Shown here: in pieces, positions 17,486-26,165 of the stretch
Numbering within the stretch: the first letter of the stretch is position 1
Layout of the letters: the number at the start of each line of letters is the position of its first letter
DNA from: Methanosarcinaceae archaeon
GTDB lineage: Archaea; Halobacteriota; Methanosarcinia; Methanosarcinales; Methanosarcinaceae
Length of the DNA: 64,000 nucleotides
NCBI GenBank assembly: GCA_030611265.1
Contig: JAUWQD010000004.1
Location: 1 to 64,000 of the forward strand
Direction of reading: 5' to 3'
Notes under the pieces: model-generated
What the model saw: only the letters and a program-made list of their open reading frames with translations
Told to the model about the DNA's origin: nothing
The model's database searches: none
Program-made: the position numbers and the translations under genes

Positions 17486-18658
17486 TGAGTCAACCATACA
17501 ATGCCACCAGATGGAAAGGGGCAAGACAGATGCGAAAAGCAGCGTGACCACATGCGCGCAGCGCGGCACGTTCCTGCACTGGGAACATGAAACGAGAAAA
17601 TCCTCGCTGACGCTCAGATTTACTCGGAGTATATCTTTATAAAATACATACACTACAAAACGGTTTTCAAGCAGTCTCGTATTTGCAGATCTGAGAATTG
17701 CATGGTTGGGTTTGGGGTTGTGGGTTTGGTAGCAGTGAAATGCGCCGCCTGCGGCAGTGTACGACAAGAAGTTATATCACAAATTGCCTCACGGCTACTC
17801 CTTCCATTTGGAGTAATCCTACTGTGAGATGCGTCAATGGTAACGTTGGGGTGTTAAGTTCACAGGATAACGTGGGAAAACCCGAAAGTCCAATTCGGCT
17901 TAACTGCAAGGATAAGGAAACTATGAAGAGTGTAATGCGAACCATCGTAAGAATCGTGAAGGCGAATAAGCGTAACTGGACTGCCACGCTTAAACCAAAA
18001 GGTGTGGAATCAGACTACAATGACTGCCGCTGCATTGTAGGGAATGGACAAATGGTTCCCGGTTTAAAGATGGCTTCTAAGGTTTCCATAATTATTTGTG
18101 ATATAGAACTTGGTAAGCCCAACATGCTCCCGAAAACGGGTAGGAACTCCGCGAGGGGCAACGATGGTATAGTGGGTATAGGAGATAGTAAAAAGCGAAT
18201 GACAATTTGTAATGAGTTGTATAGAGGTTCAAAATTTGCCTTGACCCGAAAGGGTGCAGACTTACCAAAGGTGTTTCATTGTATGAATGGAGGCAAACTT
18301 ATGAATGTAAGATGCTCAACGACGCTGAAAAGCGAGAGACTTACAGACGTTCAATGCGTTAATAGGCTGCAAACCAGAATTACAAAAGCAGTATTCGAAA
18401 TGAGAACCTGCTGCCCGATATACAAAGGGTTATGGAATGCTTGAGCCGTATGCGGTGAAAGTCGCAAGTACGGTTCTTAGAAGAGGGAGAGCGAGTAATC
18501 GCTCTTCTTTATTCGACTGTCATGTTGGATTTAGTTTCAAATAAACAAACTGATTAGTGTTAGTGTTAGTATTGCCGTGTCAACCCTATAATATCACTAG
18601 GCTAGATTTGTAACATCTACTCCCATAATCCGACACTTGAAAGTTGCCGCGACACTAG
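17486..18658. repeat. GC-rich dispersed element, copy 2, interrupted by the intron
   Basis: The left part at 17486-17756 aligns with 10525-10785, including the tttactcggagtatatcttt and gaaatgcgccgcctgcgg blocks. The right end at about 18626-18658 (cataatccgacacttgaaag) aligns with 10964-10998. Between them lies the group II intron at 17757-18517. The middle of the element after the intron is not alignable by eye. Confidence 0.65.
17757..18517 (+). mobile_element. ORF-less group II intron
   Basis: A 761-base ribozyme intron without a reverse transcriptase gene. The 5' end is GTGTACGAC, close to the GUGYG consensus. Domain V at 18443-18476 is a textbook 34-base hairpin: 9-bp lower stem GAGCCGTAT/GTACGGTTC carrying the AGC triad, a two-A bulge and a 5-bp upper stem capped by GAAA. 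Domain VI follows at about 18480-18515, capped by GTAA, with a candidate branch-point A at 18511, 7 bases from the AC end at 18516-18517. Exon pairing also fits: EBS1 TGCCGC (18025-18030) complements GCGGCA directly upstream of the intron (17751-17756), and EBS2 AGGCG (17960-17964) complements CGCCT (17746-17750). A 248-codon frame through the intron has no protein motif. Mobility would need a reverse transcriptase supplied in trans; ORF-less introns of this kind are known in Methanosarcina. Confidence 0.9.
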
Positions 18659-18687
18659 CGGTAGGGGGTAGTTCAAATGGCGTATCC

Positions 18688-19407
18688 TTACTTAATCCCC
18701 ATTTTTTTCAGTGCTGCCATGCTCTTTTTGATATATTCGCTGTTCCTGTGTTCAAGCACTTTTATGCCTCTGCTTTTTTTCAATACATCACGTAAGCTGG
18801 AAAAATCTATGTTCCCACCGCCAATCCACGAGTGTTCGTCCTTTTCCCCGTAATTGTCATGCAAATGGAAATGCCCGATGTCGTATTTTATGAACTCGTT
18901 GAGGTTCCCAGTTGTATTTGCATGTCCTACATCCAGCGCAAAACCTGTTTCATTAAGATCGATGTCCGGATGTCTAAAAAGGAAGCAGTTCCAATCAGGC
19001 ATATTCTCAATGCATATCTGCACTCCGGTATCACCGGTAATGTCTGCAAACTCGCCGATGGAATTGTTTAGAGCCGCCTTTGCCGCAGGGAGATCATAAG
19101 AATAAGAAAAATAACCGGGATGAACTACCAGTACCTCAGCATCTATTTTGATGCATATGTCTACCGTCTGGCGTACCAGTTCCAGACTTGCCCGGCGAAT
19201 CGGCTCCCTGATACTGCTGATATTCAGATCGGTAGTGGGAGCATGGACACTGTACTTGAGGTCATACGAAAGAGGCGTTTGTTCGTTACGGAAAATATCG
19301 TGCAAACCCTCTGAGAATATCTCTGCGCATTCTGATATTTGCTCAATATTATCCAGTGCCTGTGACAGCGGCAGGTCTTGAAATGCATAGGAGGATATTC
19401 CAATCAT
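18688..19407 (-). CDS. Sugar phosphate isomerase/epimerase family protein (AP endonuclease 2-like TIM barrel)
   Basis: A 239-residue TIM-barrel protein of the xylose isomerase-like superfamily. Metal-ligand-type motifs are visible: VVHPGYF, ICIENMPDW, LDVGHANTTG and FHLHDNYGEKDEHSWIGGG, which carry the His/Glu/Asp residues expected at the barrel mouth. The start at 19407 (MIGISSYAF) is chosen because the family begins with this first beta strand; the longer frame to 19509 adds 34 residues without similarity. The substrate is unknown: members act as sugar isomerases, epimerases or endonuclease IV. It stands alone, with a 0.2-kb gap to the intron-bearing element and a long gene-free stretch on the other side. 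Confidence 0.85.
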   Translation of the reverse strand: MIGISSYAFQDLPLSQALDNIEQISECAEIFSEGLHDIFRNEQTPLSYDLKYSVHAPTTDLNISSIREPIRRASLELVRQTVDICIKIDAEVLVVHPGYFSYSYDLPAAKAALNNSIGEFADITGDTGVQICIENMPDWNCFLFRHPDIDLNETGFALDVGHANTTGNLNEFIKYDIGHFHLHDNYGEKDEHSWIGGGNIDFSSLRDVLKKSRGIKVLEHRNSEYIKKSMAALKKMGIK

Positions 19408-19509
19408 AGGTTGAATTTCACAATGGTAGTGATTATAAGACTTTCGTATTTGTTGGCTTTGGGATAAAAATGCCGACGCATAGCGGTTCCAAAAATAATA
19501 TTGTCCCAA

Positions 19510-20107
19510 GGCCGATTATATATACTCTGGATTGCGCCCCGGATTTGAATATTTGGATGATTTCAATACCAACAGTTAGATCCAATAAAACATTCTTCCT
19601 TATTTCAATGTACATATACAATGGTTTTGCTTAACAAAATATAATTGTTGGCTTAATCAATAAAAAATATATAAGATAATCGTAAGCATCACTTGTGCTT
19701 GTTCCATGTTTTAAGTTCGTATCTGGTTTTGATGTGCGTTTTTTAAGTTGCCTACGGATTATTCAAAGCATATTTCTGTATGGTATCCAACGTGTAAAAT
19801 AGTTCAACGCCATATCGATACAGGATAGTGTAAACGGACGATTTCTTTTTTACTAACCCTTACTCCCCAATCCGCTCACAATCCTATACTATTATGCAAC
19901 AATATGTTCATGTCCAATCTATAAATGATATACTATTTTACTAACATATGTAATCCAGAAAGATAATAATAGGTCTGAAATTTTAAATGACAAACTATTC
20001 AGTCTAATGATAACGTTTATGTATGGCTGAACAGTTACAATTTTCAAATTATATATTGCGGTTAATCCAACTGGTATGAAGGATTTTTCGAAGGTCAGTA
20101 GTATGGA
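19510..20107. other. Gene-free stretch
   Basis: About 600 AT-rich bases with only short frames lacking known motifs or ribosome sites. No RNA gene or repeat recognised by eye here. A gene-free interval of 1.2 kb in total separates the isomerase from the corrinoid operon; its second half holds repeats listed separately. Confidence 0.5.
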
Positions 20108-20312
20108 AATATGCCGCAAGCGGCACGTTCCACTCCTACTAACTACCTACATTCACAAAATACGCAGTTCCTACGTGGAGCGCTCCGCACAAATACAAAT
20201 ACGCTGAAGGCGAGCGAAACCTCTGTGTGTTTGTACAGTGTGTATGCAGCGCTTGTGCAAGTCAGTGTTGGAGGAACGTGCCGCGCTACGCACGTGTGGT
20301 AGCACCGTTTTT
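20108..20312. repeat. GC-rich dispersed element, partial copy 3
   Basis: Begins with a palindromic block tgccgcaagcggcacgttcc and ends with ggaacgtgccgcgctacgca before a gtgtggtagcaccg tail, which is the reverse complement of the ccacacacgcgcagcgtggc region of copies 1 and 2. The interior differs from copies 1 and 2, suggesting a related element with its own core. Confidence 0.55.
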
Positions 20313-20445
20313 ATCCTGAGCTCGTCAAACGGCCTGTGCCACAATACAACGATGCACTGATTAAACAAATACCTTAAAAAGTACAAAACCGTCATCAAGA
20401 AAATTTATGCAAAATCTACATAGACGTGCGGAATGTGAGATAATT

Positions 20446-20640
20446 CACCCATTTAATTTTATTCGCATTAGTCACGTGTAAAAGCCGTGTCATATATTTA
20501 TGACACGGCTATACAGCGAAGTAAATGAAGGAACATGTCCCTTAAATCGAAATGTTATAAATACCATCCCATTTCAATAATAAATGTAATCTAAATGGGT
20601 GAGGCAATAAACTGATGAAAACATCACCCAAAAAAAGCTG
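20446..20640. repeat. Copy of the pilin upstream region, ahead of btuF
   Basis: Aligns with 17221-17410. Ends CACCCATTTA (20446-20455) and TAAATGGGTG (20592-20601) are inverted repeats. Contains the perfect palindrome at 20483-20510 and a ttataaatacca block. No pilin remnant is seen on the minus strand below 20446. Confidence 0.8.
20483..20510. promoter_or_regulatory. Perfect palindrome AGCCGTGTCAT(A)...(T)ATGACACGGCT
   Basis: A 28-base inverted repeat with 12-base perfect arms and a 4-base centre, conserved between this copy and the pilin promoter copy at 17257-17284. It lies about 190-240 bases upstream of btuF. Confidence 0.5.
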
Positions 20641-20680
20641 TTTAACCCTATTTACTAACATTCCTTACCCAAACCATCAT

Positions 20681-20690
20681 TTATATAAGA
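20681..20690 (+). promoter_or_regulatory. TATA box of the corrinoid operon
   Basis: ttatataaga lies about 35-42 bases upstream of the favoured btuF start (20723). This fits an archaeal promoter with a short leader containing GGAG/GAGG at 20706-20714. Confidence 0.55.
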
Positions 20691-20722
20691 GAAATCGCTA
20701 AATGTGGAGCGAGGAAATGATA

Positions 20723-21769
20723 ATGCCAATACCAAAAACATCCTACATCGTCATGCTTATCCTAACTACACTCCTTATATCAAATGTGCAGGCATACCCA
20801 ATAAATATAACAGACAATTTTGGCTATGACGTGACAATTGAAAAAGCACCTGAACGTATAATTTCTCTCTCCCCCTGCAACACAGAAATATTATTTGCTG
20901 TGGGTGCCGGGAACAGGGTGGTCGGCGGAACTACATACGATCAATATCCGCAAGAAGCTGTTAATTTACCCAAGATTGGTGGATTCTCCACCATAAATAT
21001 CGAAGCTGTGGTAAACCTCACATCGGATTTGATCCTTGCTGAACATGGCAATGGCGAAGATACCATAAATGCATTGAAAAACCTAGATCATACAGTGGTC
21101 TCATTAAACCCAAAAACAATGGATGATATTCTTGATAATATCCGGCTTGTAGGACGTATCACCGGAAATACAGATACAGCTACATTGATCACAAGAGATA
21201 TGACACAGCAGATTAAAGATATGACATCCCTGACCGAAAATCTTACCCTTGATCAGAGGCCACGTGTGCTTTATCTGGTATGGCATGACCCGATTTATGC
21301 AGCAGGCTCGGGCAGTTACCCAAGTGACCTGATATGGATGGCAGGCGGTAATAATATTATTGAAGCCGAAGGCTGGCCAATCATCAGTCTTGAGCAAGTT
21401 GTCAGTAAAAACCCGCAAATAATAATTTGCTCGGGCATGGGAGGAGGGTCCTATACTATAATGGAAGCCATAACCAGTAATCCAATACTTGCCCAAACAG
21501 ATGCAGTACAAAATCAAAAAGTTTATGCAATTGAGGATCCAAACATAATTGAACTTGCAGGCCCGCGAATAACACAGGGACTGGAAGAACTGCATAGTTA
21601 TATTGCACCTGAGATAAAACAACATAGCGAATTATCAACGATTACTATGAGTGAAAAACCAGATGTAACTGGTGCTGAAGATCAAGAAAATACATCTCAA
21701 CTCCCAGGATTTGGAATGTTACTGGCAGCAAGTATGATGCTGGTGGTTTACTCGATGAGAAAACTATAA
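20723..21769 (+). CDS. btuF: Corrinoid ABC transporter substrate-binding protein (BtuF-like)
   Basis: A 348-residue surface binding protein. Residues 1-25 are a signal segment (YIVMLILTTLLISNVQA). The periplasmic-binding domain follows, with APERIISLSPCNTEILFAVG near 40-60 and a second lobe with YPSDLIWMAGGNNIIEAEGW. The C-terminus, PGFGMLLAASMMLVVYSMRK, has the PGF motif, hydrophobic helix and basic end of an archaeosortase-processed PGF-CTERM tail, so anchoring is by that route rather than by a lipobox. In-frame ATGs at 20702 and 20717 are alternatives; 20723 is best spaced from GAGG. It is the first gene of btuF-btuC-btuD-cbiZ; the cbiZ gene makes a corrinoid substrate more likely than iron-siderophore. 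Confidence 0.85.
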   Translation: MPIPKTSYIVMLILTTLLISNVQAYPINITDNFGYDVTIEKAPERIISLSPCNTEILFAVGAGNRVVGGTTYDQYPQEAVNLPKIGGFSTINIEAVVNLTSDLILAEHGNGEDTINALKNLDHTVVSLNPKTMDDILDNIRLVGRITGNTDTATLITRDMTQQIKDMTSLTENLTLDQRPRVLYLVWHDPIYAAGSGSYPSDLIWMAGGNNIIEAEGWPIISLEQVVSKNPQIIICSGMGGGSYTIMEAITSNPILAQTDAVQNQKVYAIEDPNIIELAGPRITQGLEELHSYIAPEIKQHSELSTITMSEKPDVTGAEDQENTSQLPGFGMLLAASMMLVVYSMRKL

Positions 21770-21771
21770 TT

Positions 21772-22770
21772 ATGACGAAATTTGGAAAATCTATCATTTT
21801 CATACTGGTATTGCTTTTGATATCAGCAATTATTACCAATACAGCCATAGGTTCCACAAGTATTTCCCCATTTATCACCGCAAAGATCCTTCTTGCCCGA
21901 TATTTTTTCATAGAATCTACATGGACCTCCAGCCAGGAAATTATTATAACTAATATCCGCCTTCCAAGAGTGCTTCTGGGAGGTTTTGTGGGTGCAGCAC
22001 TTAGTACAGCCGGATGTGCAATGCAGGGACTTCTAAAAAATCCCATGGCGGATCCTTATATAATTGGAATGTCATCCGGTGCTGCACTTGGCGCATCCCT
22101 TGCTTTTATGCTGCTGATGCCGGTACAAATTCTAGCATTTATAATGGCTATTATCACCATATTCATTGTATACAATATCTCCGTTATTGGAGGAAAAGTG
22201 CCGGTTGACACCCTTTTGCTTGCCGGTATAGCCGTTGGTTCATTTCTGGCGGCGATTACATCGTTAATTATTTTTCTTGCCCAATCACCTCATCAGATTA
22301 TCTTCTGGCTGATGGGAGGTCTCTGGACTGCAAACTGGGACAAAGTGAAAATCACAGCAATCCTTGTGACAATCGGTATTGTTATGCTATATCGCTATTC
22401 ATGGAAACTGAATGTAATGCTGCTGGGCGAAGAAGAGGCGCAGTATCTTGGTGTTAATGTTGAGCATGTTAAGCAATACGTACTGGTGTTTTCTGCATTA
22501 ATTACGGCTGCAGCAGTATCAGTTAGCGGGATTATCGGGTTTGTGGGACTCATCATTCCCCATATCATGCGCATTCTTGTGGGCCCGGATCACAGGATAC
22601 TTTTTCCTGCTTCGACCCTTATGGGTGCAATTTTCCTGATACTTACAGATACTTTTGCCAGAACCATTATGGACTCAGTAGAACTGCCTGTTGGTGTAGT
22701 AACTGCCATGTTTGGTGCCCCATTTTTCATCTACCTTTTAAGAAAGAGGAGGGATAACCTGTATGCTTAA
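21772..22770 (+). CDS. btuC: Corrinoid ABC transporter permease (BtuC/FecCD family)
   Basis: A 332-residue polytopic membrane permease with about ten hydrophobic helices. Family landmarks include IRLPRVLLGGFVGAALSTAG in the first third and GFVGLIIPHIMRILVGPDHR near 250, the conserved cytoplasmic loop that contacts the ATPase. The start lies 2 bases after the btuF stop and the end overlaps btuD by 8 bases, so all are translated from one mRNA. Length is normal for BtuC. Confidence 0.92.
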   Translation: MTKFGKSIIFILVLLLISAIITNTAIGSTSISPFITAKILLARYFFIESTWTSSQEIIITNIRLPRVLLGGFVGAALSTAGCAMQGLLKNPMADPYIIGMSSGAALGASLAFMLLMPVQILAFIMAIITIFIVYNISVIGGKVPVDTLLLAGIAVGSFLAAITSLIIFLAQSPHQIIFWLMGGLWTANWDKVKITAILVTIGIVMLYRYSWKLNVMLLGEEEAQYLGVNVEHVKQYVLVFSALITAAAVSVSGIIGFVGLIIPHIMRILVGPDHRILFPASTLMGAIFLILTDTFARTIMDSVELPVGVVTAMFGAPFFIYLLRKRRDNLYA

Positions 22771-23548
22771 GATCAAAGACCTGAATGTAAGTTACGGGCA
22801 AACTCAAGTCTTACAAGAGATTGGATTAAGTGCCACTGAAGGTGAATTTATAGGGATAATCGGTCCGAACGGTTCAGGAAAAACAACATTGCTAAAAACT
22901 ATTACAAATGTTTTAAAACCCACCTCCGGGACGATTGTGATCGATGGAACAAATATTGAAAAAATGGGGAGCAATGAAATTGCAAAAAATGTGGCTGTTG
23001 TCTCTCAGGTAGTTTCAATTAATTTCGAGTTTACTGTGAAAGACATTGTGTTAATGGGAAGAAATCCTTATATCAAAAGTTCTGAAAGCGTTGAGGATAT
23101 TAATATTGCAAATGATGTGATGGAGAAAACAAACATCAATTTTTTGAAAGACAGAATGATCACTCAGTTAAGTGGAGGGGAACTGCAAAGGGTAATCATA
23201 GCAAGAGCTCTTACGCAGACGCCTAAGATTTTGCTTCTTGATGAACCGACTTCACATTTGGATATAACCAACCAGATAGAAATATTAAATCTTGTAAAGA
23301 AATCTTCAACAAAAGGTATGCTTGTCATAGCAGTGATGCACGACCTAAATCTTGCTGCCTATTATTGCGATAAGATATGCCTTCTGCGCGATGGATGCAT
23401 GATATCGATTGGAACTCCGAAGCAGGTGTTGACCCCTTCTAATATTGAAGTTGCATTTAATCTTCCCATCGAAGTAATGAATAATGATAGAACTAATTCA
23501 ATCTATGTGATGCCTATACTGGAGCCATTAAATGAAATATCAGATTAA
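22763..23548 (+). CDS. btuD: Corrinoid ABC transporter ATP-binding protein (BtuD-like)
   Basis: A 261-residue ABC ATPase. Walker A GPNGSGKT is at 34-41, the Q-loop near 82, signature LSGGE at 136-140, Walker B LLLDEP at 157-162 and the H-loop in VMHDLN. It powers uptake through the adjacent permease. It overlaps btuC by 8 bases and cbiZ by 17 bases. Sequence alone cannot distinguish cobalamin from ferric-siderophore ATPases; the operon partner CbiZ supports corrinoids. Confidence 0.92.
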   Translation: MLKIKDLNVSYGQTQVLQEIGLSATEGEFIGIIGPNGSGKTTLLKTITNVLKPTSGTIVIDGTNIEKMGSNEIAKNVAVVSQVVSINFEFTVKDIVLMGRNPYIKSSESVEDINIANDVMEKTNINFLKDRMITQLSGGELQRVIIARALTQTPKILLLDEPTSHLDITNQIEILNLVKKSSTKGMLVIAVMHDLNLAAYYCDKICLLRDGCMISIGTPKQVLTPSNIEVAFNLPIEVMNNDRTNSIYVMPILEPLNEISD

Positions 23549-24128
23549 AGATACAAGCTTGATCATTGAAGGAGATTTTGAAGCTATAAGTTCAGGTATA
23601 AATGGTGGTCGGGGATGTGTTGGAAGTCTAATTAACCATCAGGTGCAACCTGCATTTGATCACTGCGAACCTGCTGAATATCTGGACAATGTGGCAAATT
23701 CCTTTATACTAAAAAAGCCTTACTTTGGACTTTTGACAGCAGTTGACATGAATGACCTATGTGTAATGACAGAAGATTATTTGACTACTTTTGTCACCGC
23801 TGGTATCACTCATCCTTCTGGTTTTAAGTTTAACAAGCCAGGAACCATTAATATAATTATTACTGTTGATGGAATGTTGTCCGAAAGTGCAATGGTTGGT
23901 GCAATAATTACAGCCACTGAGGCAAAAGGACTTGCACTTTTGGATATGGGATATGATTTTTTAGGAACAACCACTGATGCTGTGATAGTGGCATATCACA
24001 ACCATACTGGAACAGAAACATACCTGGAATATGCCGGCCCATACACAGAATTTGGTAAGATGATTACAAGAACTGTTATGAAAGGTGTTAAAGACGGAGT
24101 GAGAAAAAACGAATCTCCCCAACATTGA
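23532..24128 (+). CDS. cbiZ: Adenosylcobinamide amidohydrolase CbiZ
   Basis: A 198-residue enzyme that cleaves the aminopropanol side chain of adenosylcobinamide to give adenosylcobyric acid, letting archaea salvage incomplete corrinoids. Recognisable family stretches are SSGINGGRG near the N-terminus, VTAGITHPSG in the middle, and TEAKGLALLDMGY with GTTTDAVIVAYH near 140-160. It overlaps btuD by 17 bases, forming a complete uptake-and-remodelling operon with btuF, btuC and btuD. Length is slightly below some members but no motif is missing. Confidence 0.9.
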   Translation: MKYQIKDTSLIIEGDFEAISSGINGGRGCVGSLINHQVQPAFDHCEPAEYLDNVANSFILKKPYFGLLTAVDMNDLCVMTEDYLTTFVTAGITHPSGFKFNKPGTINIIITVDGMLSESAMVGAIITATEAKGLALLDMGYDFLGTTTDAVIVAYHNHTGTETYLEYAGPYTEFGKMITRTVMKGVKDGVRKNESPQH

Positions 24129-24142
24129 GTGGGTAAGTATTA

Positions 24143-24271
24143 GACGGGATAAACAGGATGGGTCAAGCCACTTGTATCCTGTCAATCCTGTCCATTAATT
24201 CAAGCAATGCGATTGTATATTTGACGATATATCCTGAATAGTGATGTTACCCACACGATGTTAAAGAGAAC
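24143..24271. repeat. CAGGAT hairpin remnant joined to dispersed repeat copy 2
   Basis: Starts gacgggataaacaggatg, a truncated CAGGAT left arm. At 24166 it continues into the 100-base repeat shared with 9661-9757, which itself begins with a tatcctgtcaatcctgtcc right arm. The join suggests the dispersed repeat grew from a hairpin unit. Confidence 0.75.
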
Positions 24272-24374
24272 CGAAAATTTGCTGACGCAAGCGTTTATTT
24301 ATGCTGAATAGTGTCAGAGATTATGTCAAATGGGATTTTAAACAATTATTGGGTATAAAATTAGTGAAAATGTC

Positions 24375-24393
24375 GGACTTTTCCGACAATCTC
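24375..24393. repeat. Solo inverted-repeat end, GAGATTGTCGGAAAAG type (reverse)
   Basis: GGACTTTTCCGACAATCTC, the reverse complement of the end at 8925-8943 and matching the right end of the element at 42653-42783. The local gtcggacttttccgac can also fold as a short hairpin. Confidence 0.5.
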
Positions 24394-24470
24394 AACTACA
24401 GAATAACGTCATAGTTTCAATGCTTCTAATTTGATAACATATTAATATCAGACGATGTTCATTATTCTTT

Positions 24471-24929
24471 ATGTATGCCGATACAAATGCAACAGAGGTC
24501 AGTGTCAAAGGAGTATACATGATAGATGCGTATGGAGGACCTGCACCTGCGGTTTTGCTTGAGGACGAGAACGGGCTTTTGATGCCGATATATATAGGGC
24601 AGCCCGAAGCGATATCGATCAGTGCGGCAATGAAAAATGAGACCATGCCCCGCCCTCTTGCACATGACCTGATGATCTCTATACTGGCACGACTTGATAC
24701 GAGAGTTGAAAGTGTGCTTATCGATGACAAGATCGATAAGATATACTATGCGCGCATCACACTCGAAAAGGATGGGGCGATTATGGATTTTGACGCGCGC
24801 CCAAGCGATTGTATCGCACTTGCGCTGCGTGATGATGCACCGATCATGGTTACAAGCAGCGTGCTGGCGCGCGCCGTAGTTGATAAAGAAAAACTCCGTG
24901 GTGCAAGGGCGATAGATGGATTTATGTAA
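24471..24929 (+). CDS. Bifunctional nuclease (BFN/DUF151) family protein
   Basis: A 152-residue protein of the BFN domain family (DUF151), whose plant and bacterial members have been reported to cleave DNA and RNA. Family stretches are PAPAVLLEDENGLLMPIYIG at about 24-43, RPLAHDLMISIL, ITLEKDGAIMDFDARPSDCI and ALALRDDAPIMV. A TATA-like catattaat at 24439-24447 lies 28 bases ahead of the ATG and no ribosome site is visible, so the mRNA is probably leaderless. It precedes hisF in the same direction with a 67-base gap. Confidence 0.88.
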   Translation: MYADTNATEVSVKGVYMIDAYGGPAPAVLLEDENGLLMPIYIGQPEAISISAAMKNETMPRPLAHDLMISILARLDTRVESVLIDDKIDKIYYARITLEKDGAIMDFDARPSDCIALALRDDAPIMVTSSVLARAVVDKEKLRGARAIDGFM

Positions 24930-24996
24930 GAAATTTAATAATCATTAAATCATTACCAAATTAACTATACTTTATCTCAATTAACGAAGTGACAAC

Positions 24997-25818
24997 ATGC
25001 TCACAAAAAGAATTATCCCATGTCTTGATGTAACGCTTGATGAATCCGGTGGAACGGTTGTCAAGGGTGTTGAATTTGTAGATCTGAAAAAGGCAGGTGA
25101 CCCTGTGGAACTTGCAAAGCGCTATAACGAACAGGGCGCGGATGAACTGGTGTTTTTGGATATTACGGCATCCCATGAGGGACGCGGCACGATGGTAGAT
25201 GTCATCGAGCGTACCGCAAGCGAGGTGTTCATTCCGCTAACGGTCGGTGGTGGCATAAACTCTGTTGAAGATGTACGCCAAATCCTGCGTGCTGGTGCGG
25301 ACAAGGTTACGATTAACACGGCTGCGGTGAAGAATCCCGAACTTATCAGGGAAGCATCCGGCATCTTCGGTTCGCAATGTATTGTTACTGCAATAGATTG
25401 CAGACGGAATGCAAATGTTGAGGATAATCCTGATAAAACAATTCTCACTCTTGAGGATGGAACGCCTGCATGGTATGAAGTGGTGATATACGGTGGACGC
25501 GAGCCAACCGGAATTGATGCTGTCCAGTGGGCAAAGAAAGTTGAAGAACTCGGTTCCGGCGAGATCATGCTTACCAGCATGGACAGGGATGGGACATACG
25601 ACGGTTTCGACATTCCGATAACTCTTGCGGTGTCCGAGGCTCTGGAGATCCCGATCATAGCATCGGGAGGTGTCGGGAACCCGCAGCACATGTACGAGGG
25701 TTTTGTGAACGGAAAAGCCGATGCTGCCCTTGCTGCGAGCATTTTCCACTTCGGAGAGTATACGGTTAACGATACAAAGAAGTACCTGCGGGAAAAGGAG
25801 ATTCCTGTACGGCTCTGA
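24997..25818 (+). CDS. hisF: Imidazole glycerol phosphate synthase cyclase subunit HisF
   Basis: A 273-residue TIM-barrel enzyme of histidine biosynthesis. Using ammonia from HisH, it converts PRFAR to imidazole glycerol phosphate and AICAR. Both catalytic aspartates are in place: [10 protein letters not shown] near residue 9-11 and VTAIDCRR near 130. The phosphate-binding loops [12 protein letters not shown] and [13 protein letters not shown] are also visible. The length is typical. hisH is not in the window. An MazG-like gene follows in the same direction. Confidence 0.97.
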   Translation: MLTKRIIPCLDVTLDESGGTVVKGVEFVDLKKAGDPVELAKRYNEQGADELVFLDITASHEGRGTMVDVIERTASEVFIPLTVGGGINSVEDVRQILRAGADKVTINTAAVKNPELIREASGIFGSQCIVTAIDCRRNANVEDNPDKTILTLEDGTPAWYEVVIYGGREPTGIDAVQWAKKVEELGSGEIMLTSMDRDGTYDGFDIPITLAVSEALEIPIIASGGVGNPQHMYEGFVNGKADAALAASIFHFGEYTVNDTKKYLREKEIPVRL

Positions 25819-25848
25819 TGCCGGTTTTACGAAGGCGAGGATAATAAC

Positions 25849-26136
25849 ATGGAGATTGCGGAATTCCAGAAATTGATGCACGACCTGTACGCACATAACG
25901 ACCGGCGACGCGGTGCTACTGCGACCATGCTCTGGCTTGTGGAAGAAGTTGGAGAACTTGCAGAAGTCGTGCGAAGAGATGATATCGACGGTGTAAAAGA
26001 GGAAATAGCAGACTGTTTTGCGTGGGTTGGTGCGCTTGCCAATCTGTATGATATCGATCTTGAAGCGGCATTCCTTGCAAAGTATCCCGATATGTGTCCG
26101 ACCTGTGGGAAGAAGCCTTGTATTTGTACAGATTGA
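25849..26136 (+). CDS. MazG-like nucleotide pyrophosphohydrolase
   Basis: A 95-residue all-alpha NTP pyrophosphatase. The metal-binding pattern is visible as WLVEEVGELAEVV (EExxE) and VKEEIADCFAWVG (ExxD). A C-terminal CPTCGKKPCIC cluster could bind zinc or is a lineage-specific tail. Such enzymes hydrolyse (d)NTPs or phosphoribosyl-ATP-type substrates; the position behind hisF raises the possibility of a HisE-like or housekeeping role, but true HisE motifs are not evident. A GAGGAT site lies upstream of the start. Confidence 0.88.
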   Translation: MEIAEFQKLMHDLYAHNDRRRGATATMLWLVEEVGELAEVVRRDDIDGVKEEIADCFAWVGALANLYDIDLEAAFLAKYPDMCPTCGKKPCICTD

Positions 26137-26165
26137 AATGAGTCGTTTAGCCGAAATGAAAACAA

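Noticed and set aside
17698..18444. 248-codon plus-strand frame across the intron
   Set aside because: It is the structured ribozyme sequence of the group II intron, with no protein motif and no reverse transcriptase similarity; it begins in the repeat element and ends in domain V.
20600..20640. Possible C/D box RNA (ctgatga near aaactga) after the ttataaata block
   Set aside because: Boxes are not conserved in the sister copy at 17360-17410 and no D-prime/C-prime spacing is evident.
8925..24393. A 15.5-kb composite transposon bounded by the oppositely oriented GAGATTGTCGGAAAAG ends
   Set aside because: The interval contains tRNAs, the pilus operon and the corrinoid operon and no transposase; solo ends of a small element family are the simpler reading.
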